From: Planctomycetia bacterium
Lineage (GTDB): Bacteria; Planctomycetota; Planctomycetia; Gemmatales; Gemmataceae
Direction of reading: 5' to 3'
Length of the DNA: 64,000 bases
Assembly (NCBI GenBank): GCA_005772955.1
Contig: SXID01000092.1
Coordinates: 1 to 64,000, forward strand
A program made the translations under genes and the position numbers. Shown piece after piece: positions 37,091 through 46,968 of the stretch (position 1 is its first letter; every line of letters begins with the position of its first letter). Below the pieces are notes generated by a model. It made no database searches. It was not told the DNA's origin and saw only the letters and a program-made list of their open reading frames with translations.

Positions 37091-39652
37091 CTACCGCCTC
37101 AGCGAGTACAGCACGATCGCGCTAGCGATGCGAAGGGCGCTTTCCTTGTCGTGTCCGAGGCAGTCCGCGGACTTGTGGCCCTCGATCGCACAGCCGATGT
37201 CGTACCTGCTGTAGATCACGACCCAGCGGCCGTCGATCTTGATGCCTTCCAGCATCACCGGGTAGGTCCGAAGTTTCTTCTCCGCACCGGTCCCCTCGGC
37301 GTTCTCGCGGCGGCACTCCACCGAGCCAAGGTTAATCCCCGCTTGCGACGCGATCTTGTACAGTGGCTCCTCCTTGCCGTCGGGCGTGCGCGTCGGGATT
37401 ACCACCAATTTTTGGTCCGGGAACATCTTCAGCATCGCGTCGCGGAAGGACTGATCGAACACCTTCCACTGCTTGATGTCGTTGCACGCCGCGTCCGCGA
37501 GCAACAACCCACCGGTTTGCAAGTTCGCCTTGATGTTGTCCGACTCCTCCACCGTGAACGTGATCGGCTTGCGCCCGTGCAGGTACATGAACTTGTACTT
37601 CGTCAGTTGTACGGCGGACGGCGGAAGCACCTCACTCGTCAGCGCCACGTCGAGCTTCGCGTGTTGGCCGAGATACGCCATCAGGTTCCGCAACGCGTCG
37701 GACGCGGGCGGTTGTTGAACACTCGCGTCGCTGATGTACTTCAGTTGCAGCGCTCGGAACTTGCTTCGCGCGATGCCGCCCTTTTCGGGTGGCACGAGGA
37801 TCGTCTTGGTGAGTTTCGGTTTGGGAAGTTCCATCCCGGTCGCGTAGGCGATGATGTTCCTTGCGAGGCAGAACGCTTTCTCGCCGTGGTTCTTCGGGTC
37901 GCGGCCGTCCACCGGGAAGAATCGCCGTTCTTCCCAGTACCCCGCCAGCGGTCTTGGGCTGAAGATCGCGACCGTGCGGCACCCGCGATCGAGGTACATC
38001 AAGTCCGGGAAGTCACCCGGCCCGATGCCGGGGAACATGGTCCAGATCGCGTGTTCCGGCGGCACCTTCTTGAGCGCGCTGCCGGGGAAAATGCGGGCCA
38101 GCAGTTCCTCGAACGACGCTGCGAAATCCTTGTTGCCGCAGCACGCCTCCGCGAGCAGGAACCCGCCCTCTTCGACGTATCGCTTCAGAATCTGTTCGGG
38201 CACCGAGAGAGCGGTGTCGGTGGGGCGTGTGACGAACGGCATCGACCCGTGCCCGTTCATGTACACGAGTGGCGATTGCAGCAGCAGCCCGACCTCGGAA
38301 TCGATCTTGGCTTGCGTCGAAAGGTCTTGAAGACGCATGTCGTAGACCTGCCACGACAACGGCGCGCCGTCGAAGATTTCGCGCTGTGCGAACTCGACGA
38401 TGTTGCGGCAATCACTGTGCTTCCGGTTCCAGTTCGGAGCGTCCGTGATGGTGCCGTCGGGGTTGCGTTCGGTGAGGATCGCTTGATCCTGTTTGCCGAC
38501 TTCACCCTTGAGATAGTTGCCCCACGCGAACTTGCTGACCAGGACCGGCGTGCGGCCTTTCGAGAGGTAGAGCAGCGCAAACGACGAGGTGATGGTCGGG
38601 TAGCCCTTGTCGATACCGGGCGCGTCGGACGAGTACGCAAACGAGCCGTCAGGTTGCTGGAGTTTCACGAGCTTCTCGCAGCCCTCGCGATACCAGTCCA
38701 TCTTGCCGATGAACCGCTGCCCGGAGAGCCTGCCGAGGCGCTCGATGCCGTAGTAGTTGTAGAAGTACGATTTGCCCTGCTCGAAGTTGAAGTTGGCCCC
38801 GATGTAGAACATGCCCTTCGCGAGAGCGATGTTATCCGGGTAGATGCCGCACTTCGCGGCGACGCCGGTCGCGGCGTTCAGATCCTGCTCGCTCATGTCC
38901 AGCCCCATGTTCGCGATGAGCAGCCCACACGCACCGCCGACGCTCATGGTGTAACTTGGCCCCTCGCCGCCGGCGTTGTGGTACAGCCAATACCCGGCCT
39001 TCGGGTTCAGTTTGTCCTGCTTCTGGGTGCGGGTGTAGTAATCCTGAATGTCCTTCCAGAGTTTGTCCTCGATCTTGACGCCCGCGGTCTTCGCGGCGTA
39101 CAGTCCAAGCAGCGCGTATTGCGTGTTGGAGTTGTCCGCGATCGCGTTACCGGGGTAGCTCCAGCCTTCGAGTTTCCCGCCGCGGCGGATCACGTTCTTC
39201 TCGAACCACTCCACGTTCTTCGCGATCTTCGGAAGGTCTTTCTTGTCTCGCGACAGGATCAGCGCCTCAGACAGTGCCATCGTCTGAAGCGCGACGACAT
39301 ACGTCTTGGCCGGGGTGAGTTTGCGGAGGTAGTCCAGCCCGCCCTTTACGGTGGGGCTATCGACCTTCTCGCCAGAGTTGAGCAACGCGAGAACGGCGAG
39401 TGCGGTGGTGCCGCCGTCCATGTCCACGAGCGACTTGAGGACAACCCCTTCCCAGTGGCCATTGTTCTTCGCGGCGGTGTCCTTGAGGTACTTCACGCCT
39501 TTGTCGATGGAGTCTTTCACCTTGCCGACGAGTTCGCCGTCCGCGTTCGCGGCCTTCGGCGGTGCCGCCGGTTGCGCGGTCGTGGGCGACGAGGACACGA
39601 GAAGTACGCCGACGCAGAGGGCCAAGCCAACAGCCAACAGCGAACGGGTCAT
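37091..39652 (-). CDS. Squalene/prenyltransferase-like repeat plus DUF4159 domain protein
   Basis: Signal peptide MTRSLLAVGLALCVGVLLVSSS; NNGHWEGVVLKSLVDMDGGTTALAVLALLNSGEK; C-terminal DUF4159-like YLHGRKPITFTVEESDNIKANLQTGGLLLADAACNDIKQWKVF, occurring twice. Confidence 0.75.
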   Translation of the reverse strand: MTRSLLAVGLALCVGVLLVSSSPTTAQPAAPPKAANADGELVGKVKDSIDKGVKYLKDTAAKNNGHWEGVVLKSLVDMDGGTTALAVLALLNSGEKVDSPTVKGGLDYLRKLTPAKTYVVALQTMALSEALILSRDKKDLPKIAKNVEWFEKNVIRRGGKLEGWSYPGNAIADNSNTQYALLGLYAAKTAGVKIEDKLWKDIQDYYTRTQKQDKLNPKAGYWLYHNAGGEGPSYTMSVGGACGLLIANMGLDMSEQDLNAATGVAAKCGIYPDNIALAKGMFYIGANFNFEQGKSYFYNYYGIERLGRLSGQRFIGKMDWYREGCEKLVKLQQPDGSFAYSSDAPGIDKGYPTITSSFALLYLSKGRTPVLVSKFAWGNYLKGEVGKQDQAILTERNPDGTITDAPNWNRKHSDCRNIVEFAQREIFDGAPLSWQVYDMRLQDLSTQAKIDSEVGLLLQSPLVYMNGHGSMPFVTRPTDTALSVPEQILKRYVEEGGFLLAEACCGNKDFAASFEELLARIFPGSALKKVPPEHAIWTMFPGIGPGDFPDLMYLDRGCRTVAIFSPRPLAGYWEERRFFPVDGRDPKNHGEKAFCLARNIIAYATGMELPKPKLTKTILVPPEKGGIARSKFRALQLKYISDASVQQPPASDALRNLMAYLGQHAKLDVALTSEVLPPSAVQLTKYKFMYLHGRKPITFTVEESDNIKANLQTGGLLLADAACNDIKQWKVFDQSFRDAMLKMFPDQKLVVIPTRTPDGKEEPLYKIASQAGINLGSVECRRENAEGTGAEKKLRTYPVMLEGIKIDGRWVVIYSRYDIGCAIEGHKSADCLGHDKESALRIASAIVLYSLRR

Positions 39653-39679
39653 AGCGAAGTGCCTCCAAGAACGCGATGC

Positions 39680-39762
39680 ACCCCTCCCCAACCACTCCCC
39701 TAAGAAGGGAGGGGCTAAGATCGGAAGCCCCTCCCTTCTTAGGGGAGTGGTTGGGGAGGGGT
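39680..39762. repeat. 37-bp perfect-arm inverted repeat downstream of purL
   Basis: acccctccccaaccactcccctaagaagggaggggct (39680-39716) / exact reverse complement (39726-39762), 9-nt loop. Confidence 0.9.
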
Positions 39763-39785
39763 TCTTCGTACGGCCCATTATACAC

Positions 39786-42725
39786 TCACCACCGTAGCGG
39801 TTTCTGCCACGCTTCCTTCAGCACACCGAGTTTAACCCACAGCAGCCACTCGCCGTTGGCACCCGCAACGCGCAATCGCGGGTCAGAAACGGTGACCCCC
39901 ACCCGCGTAACCGGCACGCCCGCGAGACACGCCTCGAACGCGGGCGCGTGTTCTGGCTTCACTTCTACGAGGAAGCGCGTTGGCGATTCGCTGAACAACT
40001 TCGTCTCGTCAGAGAGCTTGCCAGGGATCGCGGTGATGTCCGCGCCAATGCCGCCCGCGAAGCACATCTCCGCCGCCGCCACCGCGAACCCGCCTTCACT
40101 CAGGTCGTGGCACGCGCGAATCCGTCCTTGCGCGATGGCCGAATGCACCGCGGCGAATACCTTCGGAGCGGTCGTGAGATCAACCTGCGGCACGGTCCCG
40201 CCGCTGCGCCCAGTCACGAGGTTGAAGTGTGACGCGCCGAGTTCGTCCTTCGTGGTGCCGATCAGATAGAGCAAGTTCCCTGGTTCCTTCAGATCCATCG
40301 TGACGCATTTGCGCACGTCCGTCACGCGACCGAGCGCGGTTACGAGCAGCGTGTGCGGGATATCGAGTCGCTCACCGCCCTTCCCCGTGTAGGTGTTATT
40401 CAGACTGTCCTTGCCGCTGATGAACGGCGTGCCGAACGCGACCGCCACGTCGCGACACGCTTCCGCGGTTCGGACCAGCGCACCGAGTACCTTCGGGTCG
40501 TGGATGTTGCCCCAACAGAAGTTGTCGAGGATCGCGACTCGCTTCGGGTCCGCTCCGACCGCGACCACGTTGCGAACGGCTTCGTCGATCGCGCACGCGG
40601 CGGCAGCGTAGGGATCGAGGTCCGCGAACCGCGGGTTGATGCCACAGCCCACGGCGGCCCCGGTCCACGATCCGAGAACCGGCATCACGACGGCCGCATC
40701 CGAAGGCCCGTCATTCGCCACGCCCACGAGCGGTTTCACCACGCTCCCGCCCTGGACCTCGTGGTCGTACTGGCGGATCACCCATTCCTTGGAACACACT
40801 GAGTAATGCGCCAGAATCGACAACAGAACATCCTGCGCGGTGTGCGTGGTGTCGGAACCTCGTCGCTCCCCCCCACCCGCCGGAGTCGCAGCGACTCCAG
40901 CGGGTGGGGGGTAAGCGTCACTAATCTCCCGCTCCTTCCGAGTGCCCCACTCGGCACTCTTGACAACAGTGGGGCGCCCATCATGGAGGAACTGCATGTC
41001 GAGATTCGCCACTTCCTTGCCCTGATACGAGAGTTTCAGGCGTCCACTTGCTTCAAACGTCCCCAGCACGGCGGCTTCTACATCCTCGCTCTCACAGAGC
41101 GCGCGGAGCTCGGGCCACAGCGCCTGAGATACCGACAGCACCATGCGTTCCTGCGATTCGCTAATCCAGATTTCGGTGTAGCTCAACCCTTCGTACTTCA
41201 GCGGTGCCTTATCGAGATGCACGGTCGCGCCGAGGTCCGCGCCCATTTCGCCGACCGCAGAGGAGAAGCCTCCGGCACCGCAGTCGGTGATCGCGGTGAA
41301 CAGGCCGCGGTCGCGCGCCTGAATGATCACATCTTGGACCTTCTTCTCGGTGATGGCGTTGCCGATCTGTACCGCACCTCCGCTCACCGTTTCCGACTCG
41401 TGCGTGAGTTCCAGGCTGGAGAACGTCGCGCCGTGAATCCCGTCGCGCCCGGTGCGTCCGCCAACGGCAACGATCAGATCACCGTCGAGCACCTTCTTGA
41501 ACGCCTTGTCGTGCGGGATGATGCCGACGGTACCGCAGAACACGAGCGGGTTCGCGAGGTAGCGTTCATCGAAGAGGATCGCCCCGTTCACGGTGGGAAT
41601 GCCCATGCGGTTGCCATAGTCGCGCACACCGGCGACCACGCCGCGCATTACACGCCGCGGGTGCAACACGCCCTGCGGAAGTTGATTCGCGTCGAAATCC
41701 GGCGGCGCGAAGCAGAAGACATCCGTGTTGCACACCGGCTTCGCGCCGAGTCCGGTGCCGAGCAAGTCGCGAATCACCCCGCCGAGGCCAGTGTTCGCGC
41801 CGCCGTATGGCTCGATGGCGCTGGGGTGGTTGTGCGTTTCGACTTTGATGCAGATGTGAAACTTGTCGTCGAACTTCACAATGCCCGCGTTGTCTGAGAA
41901 CACGCTCACACACCAATCGTCCGCACCGAGGTGCGCACGGATGGTTTGCGTGGCCCCGAACACCGTTTCCTTGAGGAGATTCTTGTAGACGCGCGTTTCG
42001 CCAGTGCCGTGATCCGTGAAGGTGATTGTGCCCTTGAGGGTCTTGTGCGAGCAGTGTTCGGACCACGTCTGGGCGATGGATTCGAGTTCCGCGTCGGTCG
42101 GCTCGCGCCTCAGGTCGCGGAAGTGTGCTTGCACCACCTTCATCTCGTCAAGCGAGAGCGCGAGCGTGTTCTCCTTACTGAGTTTTACGAGTCCGGTGTC
42201 GTCAAGTTGCGTGAGCGGCACCGTCAGCAACTTGAATGAGTACGGCGAGCCGAACGCGAGGTGATCGGCCTTCACCGGACCGACGACAATTTGCTCGATG
42301 GCATCATTTGCGAGTACCTTGCGGAACAGCACGTCGCGGTCGAGTGAGGAGATTTCCGGCGGGCCATTGTAGCGGCGGAACGTGCGCACAGCCGTCACCG
42401 GGATGCCGAGCACCTGCACTGTGTCGAGGACCGTTTGCGCGACCGGGTCCATCACTCCGGGCTTCAGCAACACCGAGTACGAATGCGTTGTGCGTGAGCC
42501 GACCGGCGCAAACTCCGCTGCTTCCACCAGCGGATCGGCAAGCACTTCCATTGCGAGCCTCGCACGATGTTCGACGCTCAGGTCGCCTTCGAGCAGGAAG
42601 CCGCGTGCGCTCGCGGTGATATAGTCAGCGCCGCGGTCAGCGTGTGTGAGGAGGTCGAACTCGGCGCACACGCGTTCACGCTCGCCATCCTTACCGGTAG
42701 GCCGAATCTCAAGTTCCCAAAGCAT
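39786..42725 (-). CDS. purL: Phosphoribosylformylglycinamidine synthase subunit PurL with N-terminal PurS-like region
   Basis: QTWSEHCSHKTLKGTITF, VETHNHPSAIEPYGGANTGLGGVIRDLLGTGLGAKPVCNTDVFCF, GNIHDPKVLGALVRTAEACRDVAVAFGTPFISGKDSLNNTY. Confidence 0.96.
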   Translation of the reverse strand: MLWELEIRPTGKDGERERVCAEFDLLTHADRGADYITASARGFLLEGDLSVEHRARLAMEVLADPLVEAAEFAPVGSRTTHSYSVLLKPGVMDPVAQTVLDTVQVLGIPVTAVRTFRRYNGPPEISSLDRDVLFRKVLANDAIEQIVVGPVKADHLAFGSPYSFKLLTVPLTQLDDTGLVKLSKENTLALSLDEMKVVQAHFRDLRREPTDAELESIAQTWSEHCSHKTLKGTITFTDHGTGETRVYKNLLKETVFGATQTIRAHLGADDWCVSVFSDNAGIVKFDDKFHICIKVETHNHPSAIEPYGGANTGLGGVIRDLLGTGLGAKPVCNTDVFCFAPPDFDANQLPQGVLHPRRVMRGVVAGVRDYGNRMGIPTVNGAILFDERYLANPLVFCGTVGIIPHDKAFKKVLDGDLIVAVGGRTGRDGIHGATFSSLELTHESETVSGGAVQIGNAITEKKVQDVIIQARDRGLFTAITDCGAGGFSSAVGEMGADLGATVHLDKAPLKYEGLSYTEIWISESQERMVLSVSQALWPELRALCESEDVEAAVLGTFEASGRLKLSYQGKEVANLDMQFLHDGRPTVVKSAEWGTRKEREISDAYPPPAGVAATPAGGGERRGSDTTHTAQDVLLSILAHYSVCSKEWVIRQYDHEVQGGSVVKPLVGVANDGPSDAAVVMPVLGSWTGAAVGCGINPRFADLDPYAAAACAIDEAVRNVVAVGADPKRVAILDNFCWGNIHDPKVLGALVRTAEACRDVAVAFGTPFISGKDSLNNTYTGKGGERLDIPHTLLVTALGRVTDVRKCVTMDLKEPGNLLYLIGTTKDELGASHFNLVTGRSGGTVPQVDLTTAPKVFAAVHSAIAQGRIRACHDLSEGGFAVAAAEMCFAGGIGADITAIPGKLSDETKLFSESPTRFLVEVKPEHAPAFEACLAGVPVTRVGVTVSDPRLRVAGANGEWLLWVKLGVLKEAWQKPLRW
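40869..40911. repeat. Palindrome inside the purL coding sequence
   Basis: ccccccacccgccggagtcgc a gcgactccagcgggtgggggg; one mismatched pair over 43 nt; encodes the linker YPPPAGVAATPAGGGERRG. Confidence 0.75.
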
Positions 42726-43554
42726 CGCGTACCTGCTTCCCTTCGGTTAACCACCGCACGACCCCGGCACGGTCGCCGGCCTCGAGCAGGGTTTGGAATT
42801 CTTGTAATCTTTGCGTGAACGTGGTCATCGCAGCGAGCACGCTGTCTTTGTTTGCGTCGAAGATCGCGGCCCACAACCTCGGGTCGCCCGCTGCGATGCG
42901 GGTCACGTCACGAAAGCCGCCGGCCGTGAGGTTGAGCCAGTCCGACTGCGTCACACCGGCCACCGCGGACGCGACCGCGTGCGGCAAGTGACTGGTGAAC
43001 GCAAGCACGCGATCGTGTTCGTCGGCGTTCATCAACACGACGCGTGAGCCGAGCGCCTCCCAGAACCGGCCGACCGCGAGCGTGCGTTCCCAGTTCGCGC
43101 CGAACGGACCCATGATTACCGCTACGACGCGATTCTGGAACAGGTCGGCGCAACTGAATTCCGAGCCAGACTTCTCAGACCCGGCCAGCGGGTGAGCCGG
43201 AACGTACTCCACGCCCGGAGGCAGATTCCCTCGAACCGCAGCGACGATCGCAGCCTTTGTACTGCCCGCATCGGTGAACAGCGTGCCCGGCTTCGCGTGC
43301 CGCGCCGCAGTCACGATCACCTCGGCAATCCGGTCCACTGGCGTACAGACGACGACCAAACCTGACCCGGCAACGCCTTCGGCCAGGTCCATGCGATAGT
43401 CGTCGATCGCAGCGAGTGCGAGAGCGTTCGCAAGAGCGTTCGGGTCGGCGTCCACGCCTATCACGCGGCCTGCGACCCCGCGCACACGTGCGGCAAGGCC
43501 GACCGAGCCGCCAATCAACCCGACACCGACGATTGTGATCTGGTCGAACAGCAT
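42709..43554 (-). CDS. tyrA: Prephenate/arogenate dehydrogenase
   Basis: ITIVGVGLIGGSVGLAARVRGVAGRVIGVD, FTDAGSTKAAIVAAV, FVPAHPLAGSEKSG-type motif (YVPAHPLAGSEKSGSEF). Confidence 0.92.
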   Translation of the reverse strand: MLFDQITIVGVGLIGGSVGLAARVRGVAGRVIGVDADPNALANALALAAIDDYRMDLAEGVAGSGLVVVCTPVDRIAEVIVTAARHAKPGTLFTDAGSTKAAIVAAVRGNLPPGVEYVPAHPLAGSEKSGSEFSCADLFQNRVVAVIMGPFGANWERTLAVGRFWEALGSRVVLMNADEHDRVLAFTSHLPHAVASAVAGVTQSDWLNLTAGGFRDVTRIAAGDPRLWAAIFDANKDSVLAAMTTFTQRLQEFQTLLEAGDRAGVVRWLTEGKQVRDALGT

Positions 43555-43717
43555 TCCGAGATTATAAGGATGTCGGCGCAGGTTTCTTCCGCCGCTTGCG
43601 TCTTCGCGGGTGTCTCACCCAGCGCGGCGCTCGCATAGCCGCAAGCGGCACATACGGCGCGCCGAATGGCGTCAGTGCCTGCTTGCGTTGTCAGGTGTGT
43701 TCCGAGATAACAGAAGC

Positions 43718-45100
43718 ATGACCCGCGCTGCCGTCTTCAATGCTGTGCTTCCTTCGCGCCGTGACTGGTTGCGCATTGGCGTTCCCGCCGCGCTCGCAAC
43801 CTGGGGCATGCCCGCGTTGGCCGCGACGCCCCAACCGGCGAGCAGCGGTTTCGGTCGGGCGAAGTCCGTGGTCGTGATCTTCACCAGCGGCGGGCAGAGT
43901 CAGCTCGACACCTGGGATCCGAAGCCGAACGCACCCGAAGAAATCCGCGGCGTGTTCCGCAGTATCCAGACGCGGAACACCGAACTGCGGGTCTGCGAAC
44001 ACTTGCCACTAATGGCCTCGCTCGCGGACCGCTTCGCGCTTCTGCGATCAATGACCCACGACGATCTCGACCACGGTTCCGCGTGCTATCTCGCGCTAAC
44101 CGGTCAGCATCACCCGCGGAAGTCGTCCAACCCACCGCCGCGACAGACCGATTTCCCCGCCCTCGGCGCGGTCCTCAAGCGTCTCAGTCCATCGAAAGAA
44201 TTCCCGCACACCGCGGTTCACGTGAACGGACCGCTGCTCGCGCCGAAGGAAGTTGCGCCGGGGCAGTACGGAGGGTTCCTCGGCCGCGCGTACGAACCGG
44301 CTGAACTCGGCAACGTCACCGACACAGACAAGTTGGTCGAGTCTCTCAATCTGCCTTCCGATGTGCCCGTGGACCGGCTTCATTCGCGCCAGGACTTGCT
44401 CGCCAGACTCGACCCGGGCACGAGCGCCGACCCACTCGCGCAGAAAGCGTTCGAGTTGGTGAACGCGCCACGCGTGCAAGCCGCGTTCGATCTCGACCGC
44501 GAAGCTGAAAAGCTCCGCGACCGCTACGGTCGACACCGCTCCGGGCAAGCGTGCTTGATGGCGCGTCGACTGGTGGAAGTGGGTGTTCCGTGGATCACGG
44601 TGTTCTTCAACCACGGCATTCGCGGGCAGGATGACTCCCCAGACGACACCGACGAATACGGCTGGGACACGCACAACGACATCTTCGATTCGCTGAAGTC
44701 GCACCTGCTCCCGCGATTCGATCACAGTGTTTCTGCGTTCCTCGAAGACATGGGCGTACGGGGGTTGCTCGCTACAACGCTTGTTGTCGTGATGGGCGAG
44801 TTCGGCCGCGCCCCGCTGGTCGCGTTGGAGAAGAACTTCGCCGGGCGCGGCTCGCCAGGTCGCAAGCACTGGGGCGCATGCTATACGGTGTTGCTCGCGG
44901 GCGCCGGCGTCGTGCCCGGTGCGCTCTACGGAAAGTCCGACCGGTTCGCGGCGTACCCAGCGGCTGAACCAACCACACCGGGCGACCTCGCGGCGACGAT
45001 GTTTCACGCGCTGGGTATCAGCCCCGACGCGCACTACACCGACGCCACCAACCGCCCGTACCGCGCAGTCGCCGGAAGCCCAGTCACGAAACTATTCTGA
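43718..45100 (+). CDS. DUF1501 domain protein
   Basis: AKSVVVIFTSGGQSQLDTWDPKPNAPEEIRGVF, LLRSMTHDDLDHGSACYLALTG, VVVMGEFGRAPLV; start at MTRAAVF. Confidence 0.93.
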   Translation: MTRAAVFNAVLPSRRDWLRIGVPAALATWGMPALAATPQPASSGFGRAKSVVVIFTSGGQSQLDTWDPKPNAPEEIRGVFRSIQTRNTELRVCEHLPLMASLADRFALLRSMTHDDLDHGSACYLALTGQHHPRKSSNPPPRQTDFPALGAVLKRLSPSKEFPHTAVHVNGPLLAPKEVAPGQYGGFLGRAYEPAELGNVTDTDKLVESLNLPSDVPVDRLHSRQDLLARLDPGTSADPLAQKAFELVNAPRVQAAFDLDREAEKLRDRYGRHRSGQACLMARRLVEVGVPWITVFFNHGIRGQDDSPDDTDEYGWDTHNDIFDSLKSHLLPRFDHSVSAFLEDMGVRGLLATTLVVVMGEFGRAPLVALEKNFAGRGSPGRKHWGACYTVLLAGAGVVPGALYGKSDRFAAYPAAEPTTPGDLAATMFHALGISPDAHYTDATNRPYRAVAGSPVTKLF

Positions 45101-45134
45101 TCGTAGTCATCACACTCCGCGTGATGACCACACG
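45098..45134. repeat. Solitary arm of the 30220-30592 repeat family abutting a DUF1501 stop codon
   Basis: TGA followed by tcgtagtcatcacactccgcgtgatgaccac; matches the unit start tcgtagtcatcacgctccgcgtgatgtccgc. Confidence 0.8.
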
Positions 45135-45158
45135 GAAGACCAAATCCAAGAAGTCACC

Positions 45159-45821
45159 ATGCGCACCCTGCTCTGTCTCACCACGTTCACGTTCACTTCC
45201 TCCGCAATCGCAGCCGACAAGGGCTTCACGCCATTGTTCGACGGAAAAACGCTCGACGGATGGACGTTCATTGTGAAACCGGACAAGGACGGAAAGAAGG
45301 TGGACCCAATGGACACATGGAGCGTCACCGAGGGCTACATTCGCTGTACCGGCAAACCGAACGGCTGCATGGTCACGAAGAGCGAGCACGCCGACTATGT
45401 GCTGAAACTGAAGTGGCGTTTTCCAGCGAACACCGCCGGCGGCAACACCGGGGTTCTACTACACGTTCAGGATGAGAAGTACTGGCCGACATCGATCGAG
45501 GCGCAACTGTTGACCGGCCGCGCGGGAGACATCCTGCTCACCAACCCGCCAGACGCGAAACTCGAAGCGGACAAGGCGCGCCAAGACCCGAAGTTGGAAC
45601 GTCGCTTTTTCCGCATCGAGACGAAGGAGCCGGCCGAGAAGAAGTTGGGCGAGTGGAACGAACTTGAAGTGACGTGCAAAGGCGGCGCCATCGTCCTTGT
45701 CGTGAACGGTCAGAAAGTGAACGAGGGCAAAAACGGGAACCTTACGAAAGGGCGCATCGCCCTCCAATCAGAGGGCGCGGAGGTTCACTTCAAAGATGTA
45801 GTATTGCAAGAACTGAAGTGA
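45159..45821 (+). CDS. DUF1080 (3-keto-disaccharide hydrolase) domain protein
   Basis: GFTPLFDGKTLDGWTFI ... YVLKLKWRFPANTAGGNTGVLLHV ... EAQLLTGRAGDI; start at MRTLLCLTTFTF. Confidence 0.93.
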   Translation: MRTLLCLTTFTFTSSAIAADKGFTPLFDGKTLDGWTFIVKPDKDGKKVDPMDTWSVTEGYIRCTGKPNGCMVTKSEHADYVLKLKWRFPANTAGGNTGVLLHVQDEKYWPTSIEAQLLTGRAGDILLTNPPDAKLEADKARQDPKLERRFFRIETKEPAEKKLGEWNELEVTCKGGAIVLVVNGQKVNEGKNGNLTKGRIALQSEGAEVHFKDVVLQELK

Positions 45822-45885
45822 GTACCTGCGACATTCCAGCGCAGTTTAGTGTTGGGCCCTGCGGGACCAACCGGTTCTGGGCGTA

Positions 45886-46959
45886 TCACACCAGCGCGAT
45901 GGTGTGGTTACTCAATTGCTCGCTGCCCTGCTCTGTGACGAGATAGTTGTGCTCTATGCGGAGGCCACCGACACCGTCCACGTAGAGACCCGGCTCGAGC
46001 GTGACCACGTCGCCCGCGACCAGTGTTTCGCTCGAATTGCGCACGATGTACGGCGGTTCCGGGTGCGAGATCCCCAGCCCATGCCCGCCGTGCGTGGTGA
46101 AGTAGTCGGCCATGTCCCCGAACGCAGTGCGCATCGCATCGTAAACGTGCTGACATGTCACGCCGGCCTTCAGCGCCTTCGCACCGGCCGCAAGCGCACC
46201 CAGGCTCAGATCCATCAACCTCTGTTGAGCGGTTGTCGGTTTCCCGCCGACGCAAATCGTGTTGGTGAAGTCGCTACGGTAGCCCTGAACGATCACCGAG
46301 TAGTCGAGGATGAAGAACTCGCCAACTTCGAGTTTGTGCGGGGTCGGAGGGCCGCCGCGTTTCTTGCCGCCCGGCGAGACGGTGAAGTCGCCGTACACAA
46401 CCGCCCAGTGGCCAAGCGCCGCGAACACCGCGTTCGCGACTCCAGCGTACACCTCCAACTCGGTCATGCCGGGCTTGATGTTCACGCGGCCCCAAGCGTG
46501 CCCGGCATCGCACGCCTTCATGCACGTCTTGAGTTGCGCGACTTCGTCAGGATCTTTCCGTCGGCGCATGTCGGTGGTGATATCGATGATCTTCGGCGCG
46601 AGTTTGTCCGCGAGTCCGTCGTGTATACGCCCGCCGTTGGCTTCGACCGCGGGTCGAAGGATTAGCCGTCGCGGGGCGAGCGCAGCCTCCTGCCCGCTGT
46701 ACCACGGCAGCGGTTTCCGCTCATCAACGTGAGCAAGTTCGACGCTCTTGGGAAGTTTGCTATCGTGGAGGAGCGTGGCGTGCCCGTCTTCGCGGATCAC
46801 AAGTAGTCCGCCGAAGTCGGCCGACATGCTCACGCCGTCGACGTGGAAGTTCGCGAAGTACCGCAGGTGCAGCGGGTCCGCGAGCACGACAGAGTGTCCC
46901 GGCTTGAGTCGCTCAAGCAATCGCAGGCGTCGCGTTTTACAGCCTTCAGCGGTGAGCAT
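45886..46959 (-). CDS. Xaa-Pro peptidase family protein (M24)
   Basis: VEVGEFFILDYSVIVQGYRSDFTNTICVG-type metal site, THGGHGLGISHPEPPYI, LVAGDVVTLEPGLYVDGVGGLRIEHNYLVTEQG. Confidence 0.92.
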   Translation of the reverse strand: MLTAEGCKTRRLRLLERLKPGHSVVLADPLHLRYFANFHVDGVSMSADFGGLLVIREDGHATLLHDSKLPKSVELAHVDERKPLPWYSGQEAALAPRRLILRPAVEANGGRIHDGLADKLAPKIIDITTDMRRRKDPDEVAQLKTCMKACDAGHAWGRVNIKPGMTELEVYAGVANAVFAALGHWAVVYGDFTVSPGGKKRGGPPTPHKLEVGEFFILDYSVIVQGYRSDFTNTICVGGKPTTAQQRLMDLSLGALAAGAKALKAGVTCQHVYDAMRTAFGDMADYFTTHGGHGLGISHPEPPYIVRNSSETLVAGDVVTLEPGLYVDGVGGLRIEHNYLVTEQGSEQLSNHTIALV

Positions 46960-46968
46960 GTTGTCCTC

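Noticed and set aside
37067-39703. 878-aa + strand ORF opposite the DUF4159 gene
   Set aside because: Arg/Val/His-rich shadow ORF in high-GC DNA; the - strand product has a signal peptide and recognisable domains.
39653-39778. N-terminal extension of the DUF4159 ORF (MGRTKNPSPTTPLRREG..)
   Set aside because: Encoded by the 37-bp-arm hairpin; a signal peptide start at 39652 is more plausible.
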